A stretch of DNA of 64,000 nucleotides from Streptomyces qinglanensis (lineage in GTDB: Bacteria > Actinomycetota > Actinomycetes > Streptomycetales > Streptomycetaceae): assembly GCF_900111245.1 (NCBI RefSeq), contig NZ_FOGO01000004.1:498496-562495 (forward strand), in the 5' to 3' direction. Position 1 is the stretch's first letter, and every line of letters begins with the position of its first letter. A program made the position numbers and the translations under genes. Shown here piece after piece: positions 17,327 to 26,345 of this stretch. The notes under the pieces are model-generated. The model saw nothing but the letters and a program-made list of their open reading frames with translations. It was not told the origin of the DNA and searched no databases.

Positions 17327-18550
17327 ATGTCACACTGCGTGTGCAATGATGGCGAGCCGCGGCGAAGAAGCCACCCGGTCGCGGGCGATGTGGCCGTGGC
17401 GGTCCTCTTCGTGCTGCTCGACACCGCCACGACGCTGGCGGGCGCCTCCTGGTGGCCGGCCCGGCCGGACATGCTCGCCTGGGTACTGCTCGGTGTGCAG
17501 GCGGCGGCCTGTGCATCGCTGGCGGTCCGCCGGTTCGCGCCCTTCACCGTCGTCGCCGTCCTGGGCGGATTCACCCTCCTGGTGACCCTGCTGATCTCAC
17601 CGGCCGGGGTGCTGACTCCGGAGCCCGGCGCCAAGCTGTGGGCGCCCTTCTCGACGGTGGTCGCGGCGTTCGGGCCGCTGTTCTACCGGAAGGACCGCAG
17701 CAGCCGCCGGAGCGCCTATCTCGCGCTCGCCCTGCTGGCTGCCGTCGTCGCGCGGCCCTGGGAACCGTCCTTCACGGTCATCACGATCGGGGTTCTGCGC
17801 ACCACCGTCGGACCGCTGCTGGGTCTGTACTTCGACGCCCGCCGTCGACTGGTGATGGCCCTGACCGAGCGTGCCGAGCGTGCCGAGCGGGAGCGGCACC
17901 TGCTGGCCGAGCAGGCACGGACCGAGGAGCGCGCCCGGCTGGCGGGGGAGATGCACGACGTGGTCACCCACCGGGTGAGTCTGATGGCTCTCCAAGCCGG
18001 TGCGCTGCGGATGACGGCGCAGGACGAGGCGACCGCGCAGGCGGCCGAGGATCTGCGCGCCGGGAGCTGCCAGGCGTTGGAGGAGCTCCGGGACCTGGTG
18101 GGCATCCTGCGCACCGTTCCGGAAGGCGACCGGACACCGTCTGTGGAGGGCCTCCGGGCGCTCGTCGAGGAGTCCGACGCGGTGGGGGTACCGACGGAGT
18201 TCACGGAGGTGGGAGACCCGGAACTGGTCTCCCCGGTGGTCGGGCGCACCTGCTACCGGATCGTTCGGGAGGCGCTGACCAACGTGCGCAAGCACGCGCC
18301 CGGCGCGCGGGTGGCGGTACGGATCGAGTACGGCCAGTCCCGGGTCCGGCTCACGATCCGCAACGGTCCGCCGGCCGGCCGTCCGAGCAGCATGCTGACC
18401 GGGACCGGCTCGGGCCTGGGCATCCCTTATCTGCGGCAGCGCATGGAGCTGGTGCACGGCACACTGCGTGCCGGACGCTCGGAGGACGGCGGATTCGACG
18501 TCGAGGCCGTACTTCCCGCATACGTACCGACTGCGGAACCGGCGGTGTGA
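17327..18550 (+). CDS. NarL-type sensor histidine kinase
   Basis: Membrane sensor of a two-component pair, about 407 residues. Four to five hydrophobic helices fill residues 20-165 without a large extracellular loop, suggesting sensing within or near the membrane. Then comes a coiled coil (ERAERAERERHLLAEQARTEERARL) and the HisKA_3 dimerisation helix with phospho-acceptor His in GEMHDVVTHRVSLM. The HATPase_c domain shows an N-box (REALTNVRKHAPGA) and G-box (GTGSGLGIPYLRQRM). The ATG at 17327 is used; a GTG at 17318 is the alternative, and neither has an ideal ribosome site. Its stop overlaps the next gene's start by one base (TGATG). Confidence 0.92.
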   Translation: MSHCVCNDGEPRRRSHPVAGDVAVAVLFVLLDTATTLAGASWWPARPDMLAWVLLGVQAAACASLAVRRFAPFTVVAVLGGFTLLVTLLISPAGVLTPEPGAKLWAPFSTVVAAFGPLFYRKDRSSRRSAYLALALLAAVVARPWEPSFTVITIGVLRTTVGPLLGLYFDARRRLVMALTERAERAERERHLLAEQARTEERARLAGEMHDVVTHRVSLMALQAGALRMTAQDEATAQAAEDLRAGSCQALEELRDLVGILRTVPEGDRTPSVEGLRALVEESDAVGVPTEFTEVGDPELVSPVVGRTCYRIVREALTNVRKHAPGARVAVRIEYGQSRVRLTIRNGPPAGRPSSMLTGTGSGLGIPYLRQRMELVHGTLRAGRSEDGGFDVEAVLPAYVPTAEPAV

Positions 18551-19206
18551 TGGTGATCAGAGCAGTGGTCGTGGACGACGAGCCGATGGTGTGCAGCTTT
18601 CTGCGCACGATCCTCGGCTCGGCCGGCGACATCGAGGTGGTCGAGGAGGCCCACGAAGGGGCGGCCGGAGTCGAGGCAGTCGTCCGTGCACGGCCGGACA
18701 TCGTCCTCATGGACCTGCGCATGCCCGGAATGGACGGCCTGACCGCGATCGAGCGGATCCTGCAGCTGCCCGAGCCGCCTCCCGTGGTGGTGCTGACGAC
18801 TTTCGACGCGGACCGGTACGTGCTGCGGTCCCTGCGGGCGGGCGCGTCCGGATTCCTGATCAAGTCCACGCCGCCGGAGGAACTGGTGGGACTGGTGCGG
18901 GTGGCGGCCGAGGGGCACACGGTGCTCTCGGCCGCCGCCGCCCGCCGCCTCGTCGCCGCCTCCACCGACCGGGACGCGGTTGGGGACCGTGCGCGGGAGC
19001 TGGTCGGCTCACTGACCGAGCGGGAGGCGGAGGTGCTCTCCGGCCTCGGCGAGGGGTTGTCCAACGCGCGGATCGGGGCCCGTCTCCACCTGTCCGAGGC
19101 CACCATCAAGGGCTATGTCTCCCGGACGCTGGACAAGCTGGGATGCGTCAACCGCACCCAGGCGGGCCTGATCGCCCACGACGCGGGCCTCGTCGAAACG
19201 AAATAG
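18550..19206 (+). CDS. NarL/LuxR-type response regulator
   Basis: Cytoplasmic DNA-binding partner of the preceding kinase, 218 residues. The receiver domain has Asp9-Asp10-Glu11 (VVVDDEPM), phospho-acceptor Asp55 (IVLMDLRMPGMDG), Thr (VVLTTF) and the conserved Lys in GFLIKSTPPEEL. The C-terminal LuxR helix-turn-helix follows: LTEREAEVLSGLGEGLSNARIGARLHLSEATIKGYVSRTLDKLG. The pair is co-transcribed and translationally coupled. Targets cannot be inferred; no adjacent transporter operon is linked to it here. Confidence 0.95.
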   Translation: MVIRAVVVDDEPMVCSFLRTILGSAGDIEVVEEAHEGAAGVEAVVRARPDIVLMDLRMPGMDGLTAIERILQLPEPPPVVVLTTFDADRYVLRSLRAGASGFLIKSTPPEELVGLVRVAAEGHTVLSAAAARRLVAASTDRDAVGDRARELVGSLTEREAEVLSGLGEGLSNARIGARLHLSEATIKGYVSRTLDKLGCVNRTQAGLIAHDAGLVETK

Positions 19207-19256
19207 TCCACTGGAGGGAGAGCTGCACCGCTGCTGAGCCCGGGTCGGCCACCTGC

Positions 19257-19880
19257 TCAACGGATCCGACCCCCGGTGCGGCGGCGATGGCCCTCGGTGT
19301 CCGGCCGGCCGATATGCCCCGGCGCCCGCTCCGACTCGCCGAACCAGAGCCGGGGAGCGAACCGGCGAACGGCGGCCACCACCTCATGCCGGCTGCCGGA
19401 CGTGAGTGGAACGCGGTATCGCAGCCGGGGCAGCCCGGGGCGCAGCGGCTCCTCGTCACGGACCAGCCGCCACAGGAGGGGATCGTCGCGGTCGATGGCG
19501 CCCTCCGGACACAGTTCCAACGAGTGGATCATCCCGCCGCGTCCCATCGGACTCGTCCAGAGACCGGCCCCGGCGAGGGTGCGCCACGGGATCACGTTCT
19601 GCCTCCCCCGTCGGAAAACCACACCCCCGTCCCGTCCACACTCACCGTGGCGTTGTGGCCCTTCCACGCTGTGAGAAGGGTCAGGACGCCGAAGCCACCG
19701 AACAACAGGAGCACCGTGATCCCCCGTATGTCTCCAGCGGGTTCGCATCGCGGGTGACGGCCATGAGCATGCCACCGATGCCGACCGCCATGAGCACGGC
19801 AGAGACGACGCTGCCCTTGCGGACGGTGCGGCGGCCGGTACGTATGACGACCGCGTCTGAGGCGGGTGACGTTACCGTTC
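19257..19880 (-). pseudogene. Membrane protein pseudogene with two frameshifts
   Basis: Three minus-strand frames read one after another give a coherent protein. The first gives an N-terminal segment (SDAVVIRTGRRTVRKG) and a hydrophobic helix (VVSAVLMAVGIGGMLMAV). The frame shifts near TRDANPLETYGG to a second helix (GITVLLLFGGFGVLTLLTAW) and TVSVDGTGVWFSDGG. It then shifts again to RQNVIPWRTLAGAGLW, SLELCPEGAIDRDDPLLWRLVRDEEPLRPGLPRLRYRVP and WFGESERAPGHIGRPDTEGHRRR. This looks like the intact Streptomyces family of two-helix proteins with a PH-like cytoplasmic domain. No start codon is evident at the 5' end. Sequencing errors at GC-rich runs (GGGGGATC, GGGGGAGG) could mimic the frameshifts. 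Confidence 0.7.
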
Positions 19881-19893
19881 GATGATCTGCCCC

Positions 19894-20112
19894 TCAGGCT
19901 CGGCCGAATCCGTCTGCCCGAACCTGGATGATGAACGCCTGCCAGGCGGGGGTGGGGATGAGGAGTGCGGGGCCGGTGGGATTCTTGGAGTCCCGGACGG
20001 GGAGGGTAGGGCCGGGGTGGTCGGCAGCCATCTCCAGGCAGTTGCCGCCGTTCTGGCCGCTGTAGCTGCTCCTGCGCCAGATTGTCACGGGAAGATCGGT
20101 CGAGCTGGTCAT
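19894..20112 (-). CDS. DUF397 small regulatory partner protein
   Basis: Seventy-two residues with the DUF397 signature: WRRSSYSGQNGGNCLEMA, then VRDSKNPTGPALLIPTPAWQAFIIQVRAD. These proteins are partners or modulators of adjacent DUF5753 helix-turn-helix regulators in Streptomyces (the WhiJ-type arrangement). The start overlaps the stop of the regulator gene by four bases, so the two are translationally coupled. Confidence 0.95.
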   Translation of the reverse strand: MTSSTDLPVTIWRRSSYSGQNGGNCLEMAADHPGPTLPVRDSKNPTGPALLIPTPAWQAFIIQVRADGFGRA

Positions 20113-20939
20113 GAGAGTTCCTTCGCTCTGGCGGCGATCAGATCGACCGATGCACGAGGAGGAAGTGCATCGGCTCGCAGCAGATCATAGGCATGGTGAT
20201 AGTCGGCCACCTCGCCCGGCGCAGCGCTGATGTATCCGCGAGCGCGACCGTCGATGTACACGATGTCAGCTCCCTCATTCATGCTGAGCCCAGCGAATGG
20301 CCCGTCCATGCTGGCATGTGCTCCCACGTCGAAGGGGACGATCTGCACGATGGTGCGGGGATCGTCCGCTGCCTGGACGACGGCCCGCAACTGCGACGCC
20401 ATGGTGTGAGGACCACCCACTGTCCTACGTAGGACGTTTTCGTCGAGAACGACCCACAGCCTGGGACGTTCGTTGCTGTCCAGGATGTGCTGGCGCGTCA
20501 TCCTGGCGGCTACCAACTCGTCGGCGTTCGACAGGTGAGCAGCAGCGAAGAGTGCCTGGGCGTACTCCTCGGTCTGCAACAGCCCTGGGATCACCTGGTT
20601 CTCGAAGTCCCAGATACTGACAGCATCCTTCTCCAAGTCCACGAAGGGGCGGAACCAGTCCGGGTAGGCGTGCTCGATGACCACGGGCCACAGCCGGGCG
20701 AACAATCCACTCGTGCACAGGACCTCGTCACAGCGCTGGGCGAACTCCTCGCTGGGGACGCGGCTGGCGGACTCGATCCGGGAGATGTACGAGTGCGTGC
20801 AGAAGGTGCGGCGGCCCAGTTCGGCCTGGCTCAGCTCGGCCTCTTCTCTCCTGATCCGCAACTCGGTGCCGAAGTAGGCGAGGGTCGACACCTTCGGGTC
20901 TGCTTTGGGGTCCGCGTCGTTCCGGCGCTCTGCTGCCAT
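20109..20939 (-). CDS. WhiJ-like XRE regulator with DUF5753
   Basis: Cytoplasmic DNA-binding protein, 276 residues. The N-terminal Xre helix-turn-helix is at about 25-80 (ELRIRREEAELSQAELGRRTFCTHSYISRIESASRVPS). The DUF5753 domain is from about 95 (WDFENQVIPGLLQTEEYAQALF, then RMTRQHILD and VVLDENVLRRTVGG). The ATG at 20939 follows GGAG. This paralogue family controls differentiation-related genes in streptomycetes, with the DUF397 partner encoded immediately downstream. The divergent neighbour at 21058 shares the roughly 120-base upstream region, a likely site of action. Confidence 0.95.
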   Translation of the reverse strand: MAAERRNDADPKADPKVSTLAYFGTELRIRREEAELSQAELGRRTFCTHSYISRIESASRVPSEEFAQRCDEVLCTSGLFARLWPVVIEHAYPDWFRPFVDLEKDAVSIWDFENQVIPGLLQTEEYAQALFAAAHLSNADELVAARMTRQHILDSNERPRLWVVLDENVLRRTVGGPHTMASQLRAVVQAADDPRTIVQIVPFDVGAHASMDGPFAGLSMNEGADIVYIDGRARGYISAAPGEVADYHHAYDLLRADALPPRASVDLIAARAKELS

Positions 20940-21057
20940 TCCGTTCTCCGCCTCTTGACAAGCACAGGTGCACAGCGATTGCTCTGCACAAGGCTATGTC
21001 CGGAGCGCCACGGTAGGGGCACGGAAAGTGAAAGTCCCCTGAGAAAGGCGCAGTTCC

Positions 21058-21288
21058 ATGGCAGATCGCCGACGTACCCCGACGCTCGCCAAGCTCCGCG
21101 AGGCGGAGGGCACCCACGAACGGCTGCGGGCCGCGCTCACGGAGGCGGGCATCATGCTGCCGTCCCTTCGCGTGGATCTGGCCTCCTGCGCGGACAGGTC
21201 GCTGCGCGGCCCGCTGCTCGAACTGGGCGGCTGCAACCTGGCGACGGCCGAGAAGCTGGCCGAGGCGCTGGGCGAAAAGCCGCGTTGA
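21058..21288 (+). CDS. Small conserved hypothetical protein next to the WhiJ-like regulator
   Basis: Seventy-six residues, hydrophilic and helical: LREAEGTHERLRAALTEAGIMLPSLRVDLASCADRSLRGPLLELGGCNLATAEKLAEALGE. The closing part suggests a small helical bundle. It is divergent from the XRE/DUF397 pair, an arrangement repeated at many such loci in Streptomyces. Two cysteines are present but no metal-binding pattern. It overlaps the next frame by four bases (TTGA). Confidence 0.75.
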   Translation: MADRRRTPTLAKLREAEGTHERLRAALTEAGIMLPSLRVDLASCADRSLRGPLLELGGCNLATAEKLAEALGEKPR

Positions 21289-21500
21289 GCCGTGGTCAGT
21301 GGCGGCCGGGCGAGGTCGTCAGCGACCTGGCCCGGCGCACGGCGGGCATCGTCCACTCGGTCGGCGAGGACGGCTCGGTGCGTCTCGTGCGGCCCGGCGG
21401 TCCCGCGTGGCACGCCGATCCCGACGACCTGCGGTCGGCGAGCCGCGCCGAGGTGATGTCGGTGAAGCTGGCGACGGCCAACCACCGGTGGGGGCTGTAG
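21285..21500 (+). CDS. Small hypothetical protein with a TTG start
   Basis: Seventy-one residues beginning at a TTG that overlaps the previous stop: GQWRPGEVVSDLARRTAGIVHSVGEDGSVRLVRPGGPAWHADPDDLRSAS. This is a compact beta-type sequence (DLARRTAGIVHSVGEDGSVRL) typical of small conserved actinobacterial proteins found beside XRE/DUF397 loci. The start is uncertain because no ATG or GTG is available upstream within reason, and the overlap supports the TTG. Probably coupled to the preceding gene. Confidence 0.65.
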   Translation: MSRGQWRPGEVVSDLARRTAGIVHSVGEDGSVRLVRPGGPAWHADPDDLRSASRAEVMSVKLATANHRWGL

Positions 21501-21628
21501 GGCTCCGGTGGGGGATCGGCGACGGATGGCCTTGCACGGCGCTCCGGGAGGGGGAATTCTGACTCCTTCCGGGCACTGTGCCGATGGTGGACGGGAAGCG
21601 GCCCGGTTTACAGGAACGGGGAGTTGAC

Positions 21629-22246
21629 GTGTGGGGATGCGGACGCCCACTGGGAGCGGCATTACGGGGCGGCGCGATCGCGCTGCTGCTGTCGGCCGTG
21701 CTCGTGGGCTGCGGGGACGGCGAGTCAGGCAATCCGACGGGCTTGACCCCTGGCGACGCGACCGCGAGTTCGGCAGGCGGCCACGAGGGGTCGGAGTCCC
21801 CGAGCGCCGCACAGGAGTCCCGGAACCGCAAGTATGTCGCCATGACCGCGGAGGGCGAACTGCACGCCATGCTGGCGTTCAAGGTCTACCCGGCGGGGGG
21901 CCAGGTGGTCGGGAAGTACACGCTGATCCACTTCGACGGATCGGGCCGTGAAATCCGGACGAAGACCGACTTCAACGGCCGCGGCACCGGCACCGGCACC
22001 ATGTTCGAGTTCGAAGGCCTGACCGACTATGGGAACGTCAAAGGGGCTCTCTCCGAGGACCGAACCCGGTTGAAGCTCGACCGAACCTTCGGTGTGGAGA
22101 AGACGCAGTGGACCATCGTCTCCTCCGAGGACGTGTTCGAGTCGGCCGTCAAGAAATACGCCAAGCGGTTCGAGTCCTGTTCCAAGAAGAAGGAGTACAA
22201 CCCCTGTGAGGACGTGACTCGCGCTGGGTGGATGTCCCCGCCCTGA
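21629..22246 (+). CDS. Putative lipoprotein of unknown function
   Basis: About 205 residues. The GTG at 21629 is preferred because GGGGAG lies six bases upstream and it opens directly into a lipoprotein signal ending in the lipobox LVGC (Cys near residue 26). After a Ser/Gly/Glu-rich linker the mature domain contains KYVAMTAEGELHAMLAFKVYP, VVGKYTLIHFDGSGREI and TGTMFEFEGLTDYGNVKGALS, then a Lys-rich end with two cysteines (CSKKKEYNPC). It looks like a beta-rich extracytoplasmic domain. No family recognised. It marks the left border of the accessory patch with transposase remnants. Confidence 0.78.
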   Translation: MWGCGRPLGAALRGGAIALLLSAVLVGCGDGESGNPTGLTPGDATASSAGGHEGSESPSAAQESRNRKYVAMTAEGELHAMLAFKVYPAGGQVVGKYTLIHFDGSGREIRTKTDFNGRGTGTGTMFEFEGLTDYGNVKGALSEDRTRLKLDRTFGVEKTQWTIVSSEDVFESAVKKYAKRFESCSKKKEYNPCEDVTRAGWMSPP

Positions 22247-22490
22247 GGTGTGATGAGTTCCCGGCGCGGGTGCAGCGGTGGGGAGAGGGACGTTCGCTGT
22301 CGTCATGACGTACATGCTGGCTCTGAACAGGGCAGCCGCGCGTCGTCCACTACGGCGGACTGCCCTCGCCCTGCGGAGGAGGGCGCACCCGCTGAGGGAG
22401 GACCTCAGGAGGCCCCATCGCCGGACAGGTCGGGCTGTCCAACCGTCCGGCAATGGAGGACATCGCGACCAACCCGGCGAACCTTCACGG

Positions 22491-22623
22491 GCACAGCACT
22501 ACGCGCAGCTCGCCGCCGGGTTCGGGGTCGGCACCACCACCGACCACCGGTAGATCGCCGAGGCCGTCGGCCTCCCGGCCGGGGTCTCCCCGTCTCTCGC
22601 CGATGCGGTGACGAGCGCCTCGA
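22491..22623 (+). pseudogene. Transposase remnant (IS5-type helix-turn-helix)
   Basis: The frame reads AQHYAQLAAGFGVGTTTDHR, a stop, then IAEAVGLPAGVSPSLADAV. It matches the N-terminal recognition helix region of IS5-type DDE transposases (compare TLAQLAAGFGISEATAWRYVDE in the better preserved copy at 25,558). TAG stands where a Tyr codon is expected. The rest of the gene is gone; at about 22,624 it abuts a second remnant on the opposite strand. Confidence 0.6.
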
Positions 22624-22981
22624 CCCTCGCTGGGCGAGCAAGGGCTGCACCTCTGCGATAGCGCGAGTGATGGTGGAGCGGTCGACACCGAACCAGCAGG
22701 CGCGCACGTCGTGCGTAGTGGCGTGCCGGAGGTGCACGAGCGTGGCCAGGGCCGGTCGACGAATACCAACCGGTACTTCACACCTGCGCCCACAGCACGC
22801 TTCCGCGTCCGAGACGCAAGCTTGACCTGGTGACTTCCTGCCACAACGGGCCCAGCTCTGCCACCAGTTCAGCGGTCACGCCGGCCGACAGACCCGTGAT
22901 CCTCTGGCCGCTGATGATAGCTGCACGAAACGCGTTCCCCAAGACACGACCATGATCGACGATCAGAGGCTCAACGTTCAC
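22624..22981 (-). pseudogene. Second transposase remnant with two frameshifts, opposite strand
   Basis: Reading leftward from 22,981, three frames chain together. They are GQRITGLSAGVTAELVAELGPLWQ, then KLASRTRKRAVGAGVKYRLVFVDR, then LATLVHLRHATTHDVRACWFGVDRSTITRAIAEVQPLLAQRG. This is the N-terminal half of a DDE transposase of the actinobacterial type that carries the DVLACWFGVDRSTITRAI helix-turn-helix. Both frameshifts and the loss of the catalytic half make it inactive. Its broken end meets the end of the other remnant. Confidence 0.7.
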
Positions 22982-23161
22982 CGCCCACCGCGCACGAGCT
23001 CATCAAGCAATCACCCGTCTGGCCGCGTCCCCGTGGCGGCGTGCAGCTGCTTATGGTCATTTGGGAGCGCGGCCCACGCAAGAATGTGGCCATAGCCGCG
23101 CCAGAATGACCGGTCGATCCGATCGCCGTTGCTTCACGTCGTCCACGGTGCAGGAGGTAGC

Positions 23162-23599
23162 ATGCCGAATGGGGAAGTATCGCCGCCCGAGGTCAACATT
23201 CTCAACATGAATGTTGTCTCACTGAAGAGATTCGTCTTCGCGGTGCGGACGATCTCGCAGAATGATCTGTGGGATGAGGTAATCGAGGAACTTGCCGCCC
23301 GAGGATGCCACTCGATTGCATTGAGCGTAGAGCCGGTCGAAGCCATGAAAGAGGCCCTGCGACAGAGAATGGCCTATACGACGAAAGAGCCGAACGGAAA
23401 TCGCAACGAGCGTGGTGAGCGCCGTCGCGATGCTCCTCTGAGGGAGCAGCCGGGGGAATCGCAGGAAGATCCCTTCGACATGAGCCGTCCTCAACGCCAC
23501 CTCGAAAGGTTCATGGCCTCTGCCTGCGGCACCCCTCCTCGCTATCCGCCGCGCCCGCCCGATGAATGGCCGGAAGGCCCCTGGGACCCGCCGCAATAG
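23162..23599 (+). CDS. Unknown protein convergent with the S41 protease
   Basis: About 145 residues. The ATG at 23162 is set by GGAGG five bases upstream (GTGCAGGAGGTAGC). N-terminal half: VNILNMNVVSLKRFVFAVRTISQNDLWDEVIEELAARGCHSIALSVEPVEAMKEALRQRM, predicted mixed alpha/beta. The C-terminal third is disordered, with many Arg, Glu and Pro and a Pro/Trp-rich tail (RYPPRPPDEWPEGPWDPP). Codon use is more AT-rich than most neighbours, suggesting transfer. Its stop lies about 110 bases from the end of the convergent S41 gene. No family recognised; the gene sits between transposase remnants. Confidence 0.6.
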   Translation: MPNGEVSPPEVNILNMNVVSLKRFVFAVRTISQNDLWDEVIEELAARGCHSIALSVEPVEAMKEALRQRMAYTTKEPNGNRNERGERRRDAPLREQPGESQEDPFDMSRPQRHLERFMASACGTPPRYPPRPPDEWPEGPWDPPQ

Positions 23600-23710
23600 T
23601 AGCGTCCGCGGCAGGAGCTCTCCACGCGAGCCACGCTCGAAGGAATTCCGGGACGGTGACGTCGGGGACCACATCGATGGACAACCACGCCCGGTTGTCG
23701 ACCCGGATAT

Positions 23711-25414
23711 TCAACTCCCACCCTCCTCCGCTAGCATGCGGCCGGCCCGGTTGAGGAGGTCGGCGTTACCCTCCAGGAGATCCCGCCGAGTCATCCGGTG
23801 GACCCTGTTTGGCGTAACCCCGAGATCCTCAACCGGTGTGCCGGACTGGGCGCCGACCCTCAAAGTGCGGCGGACAGCAACCCGCATACTCGATCCCTTG
23901 GGCAGTGGCACATAGGGCGAGGTCGGATCATTGGCCATGAGATCGCACAGGACGTCGTGAGTCCACACGTTGGCACCTCCGGCACCGGTATTCTGATCGG
24001 TGCCGAGTACAGGCCCGATCTCATGATCCTGGAAACCAGCTGCGAAGATATCGGTCGCGGAGAAACATCTCGCGTTTGTGACGAGAACGACGGGACCGAA
24101 GTACTTCTGACCGATTGAGTTAGCAGCCGCAAGGGACGTAGCAGGAAAGGCGCCAGAGAAGGCGGCCCCTAGTTCGAGGGCCTGATCCAACGAAGGAATC
24201 CAGGCGCTGAAGTCGATGTCCAGAGACCGTGCTGCTCGGCAGACTCGCAAGTTGAGCGGAGAGCTCAGGAATTGAACGGGTTCGGGTGCCACCTTGCGCG
24301 GAGTGAGGACCTGCAGAAGACACTCGGCGACCCTCATATCGCCGCCGCCGTTGTCACGGACGTCCAGGATCAGCCCCCGATCCGGGAGGAGACGCACGAG
24401 ACGAATGAACTCCTCGACGTAACTTCTTGGGCTATCGCTTTCAAAAGTGAAGATGCGGAGATGCCCAAAGACCCCGGAAGGTGTCTGGACTTCTTGAGCT
24501 CGGAAAGCGATCGGGATTCTTGTGGGAATCTCTCCGGGGCGCAATCCCGGAAAAGGTTGGCCAGTAGCGACCGCGCTTTGCTGTGCAAGAACCCGTGGGG
24601 CAAACAATGCTACTTTGGCTCGATTCGTTTCCTGCGTATCAATGTCAACAGCCTGGGAGAGAGCGGCGGAGCTGGCGGTACCCGTATCGACTGGCCCGGG
24701 CGGGCTATCGAAGAGACGCCAACTTTCACGCATCTCCCGATGTTTTCCATCTGGTCCGATGTAGTTGACGGTCACCCATTGCTCGAATGGCGGAAGATGG
24801 ACCATCAGTGGACGGATCGTCATCGACTGCACACTGCGGCTACGCTGTGCTGCGAGGTTGTTCCCGGCGAAGCGTGAGGCATTGAGTTCGACCGCTGTCG
24901 AGATCGGGATGCCGCTCCAATGAGTGACCTGTGCCCCCGGAGCGAAGCCAGGGACATGAAAGCCCTTGGAGACGTAGGTGACCATGAACTTGGAACCGTC
25001 CTGGTCTGAGTACTCCTCGATCAAGAACGGTAGACAGGCTACCTTACCAGCGAATGGCTCCGGCAGTAGATAGTTCGTATGTAGATCTTTAAGGGAAAGG
25101 AAGATCTCCGAGATATCGGCGTGGAATTTCCACTCGGGAGGCATCGTCTGCTCTGTTTGCTTCTCCGTGCGCCGCTGGAGCACGCGCAACCGTTGAACAG
25201 GATTCACGCCGTACATTGCTGCTTTCAACGGGAGATGTACATAGTTCTGTTCCAGTAGGATCAATGCCTGGTCGACGATCAGGCGTCGCTCGTCCAAAGT
25301 GAGCGAGCCTGCGGTCTGGACGAAATTCGCCAGCTCCCTTGAAATTCGTGCATGCGCGCGCTCGGGAATGTGTACTACGGGTCCACTTGGCGGTCTTTCA
25401 GGCCGGGAACTCAT
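23711..25414 (-). CDS. S41-family (C-terminal processing) peptidase, cytoplasmic type
   Basis: About 567 residues. The ATG at 25414 follows GAGGAGA at five bases. No signal peptide or membrane segment, unlike most CtpA-type enzymes. The N-terminal 200 residues are a helical region with KFHADISEIFLSLKDLHTNYLLPEPF, the usual S41 'DPHTxY' position. The TSPc core follows: LRIFTFESDSPRSYVEEFIRLVRLLPDRGLILDVRDNGGGDM, then VVLVTNARCFSATDIFAAGFQDHEIG with candidate nucleophile Ser in FSATD, then VLGTDQNTGAGGANVW. No clear PDZ domain. GC content is visibly lower than in the flanking genes, and transposase remnants lie on both sides, so it was probably acquired. Substrate unknown. Confidence 0.85.
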   Translation of the reverse strand: MSSRPERPPSGPVVHIPERAHARISRELANFVQTAGSLTLDERRLIVDQALILLEQNYVHLPLKAAMYGVNPVQRLRVLQRRTEKQTEQTMPPEWKFHADISEIFLSLKDLHTNYLLPEPFAGKVACLPFLIEEYSDQDGSKFMVTYVSKGFHVPGFAPGAQVTHWSGIPISTAVELNASRFAGNNLAAQRSRSVQSMTIRPLMVHLPPFEQWVTVNYIGPDGKHREMRESWRLFDSPPGPVDTGTASSAALSQAVDIDTQETNRAKVALFAPRVLAQQSAVATGQPFPGLRPGEIPTRIPIAFRAQEVQTPSGVFGHLRIFTFESDSPRSYVEEFIRLVRLLPDRGLILDVRDNGGGDMRVAECLLQVLTPRKVAPEPVQFLSSPLNLRVCRAARSLDIDFSAWIPSLDQALELGAAFSGAFPATSLAAANSIGQKYFGPVVLVTNARCFSATDIFAAGFQDHEIGPVLGTDQNTGAGGANVWTHDVLCDLMANDPTSPYVPLPKGSSMRVAVRRTLRVGAQSGTPVEDLGVTPNRVHRMTRRDLLEGNADLLNRAGRMLAEEGGS

Positions 25415-25557
25415 TGTGTCTCCTCGGGAGATTGAGCAATCAATCTCGGGGGTGTTAGTCAATGTTCATTCTGCTCAGGGGCGTCCTCTGCTCACTACCG
25501 TGTCGACCGGGATGACATACAACACTTCATGCATCCCCATCCGAATGGCGCACGATC

Positions 25558-26345
25558 GTGAACGGCGAAAATTCTGGCCCAAAGCTGTCTGCGCCTGCTC
25601 CAGCCGTGACTGAACCTCTTTCACCCTGTGCTGTAGAGGTGGGTTGCTTTCACCAGGTCCTCCTCGCCCTGGCACACCTGCGCAAGAACACGACGCTCGC
25701 CCAGCTCGCGGCCGGGTTCGGAATCTCGGAGGCGACTGCATGGCGGTACGTGGACGAGACCATCGACGTCCTGGCCGGCTGGCCACCCGGACTGCGCGAG
25801 CCCTGACCGGCCTGGGCGAGGGCGACTTCGTCATCGTCGACGGCACGCTCATCCCGATCGACCGCGTCGCCGCCGATGAGCCGTACTACTCACAAAAACA
25901 CCGGAAGCACGGCATGAACGTGCAGGCCATCGCACTGCCGGACGGGAGGCCCCTGTGGTTTTCACGGGCGACTCCGGGCCGCACGCACGACCTGACCGCG
26001 GCCCGTGCCCACGGGGTCCCCGAAGCCTGCTTCACCCGTCAGATTCTTGTGCTCGCCGGCCGCGCCTACCAAGGCGCCGACCACACATTCCGCACGCCGT
26101 ACTACCGGCACAACGAACTCCCGGAGCACTACCAGCAGTTCAACCGCGCTCATGCGCGCCTGCGCGCCCCCGGAGAACGTGCCTTCGTCAGGCTCAAGTC
26201 CTGGCGCCTCCTCCACAGAGCACGCTGCTCGACCGGCCGCATCGGCCGTGCCGTCACCGCCATCCACACTCTCCTGACCTGCAGCTATTCAGGACGAAAG
26301 AGCCTCAGTGCATCATCAGGTGTGCGGTCTGCAGGGCCTCGTTGA
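25558..26345 (+). pseudogene. IS5-type DDE transposase with one frameshift
   Basis: The first frame gives HQVLLALAHLRKNTTLAQLAAGFGISEATAWRYVDETIDVLAGWP and stops at 25804. The frame offset by -1 (or +2) continues with GEGDFVIVDGTLIPIDRVAADEPYYSQKHRKHGMNVQAIALPDGRPLWFSRATPGRTHDLTAARAHG and YQGADHTFRTPYYR, the DDE_Tnp_4 catalytic part (first Asp in VDGT). It then runs to AIHTLLTC before the family similarity ends. Some IS5-group elements use programmed -1 frameshifting, but no slippery run is visible here, so decay is more likely. No terminal inverted repeats could be fixed by eye. Confidence 0.8.

Noticed and set aside
25558..26345. Programmed -1 frameshifting in the IS5-type transposase
   Set aside because: No slippery heptamer or stem-loop is visible at the frame junction near 25,790, and similarity fades at the 3' end, so decay is more likely.
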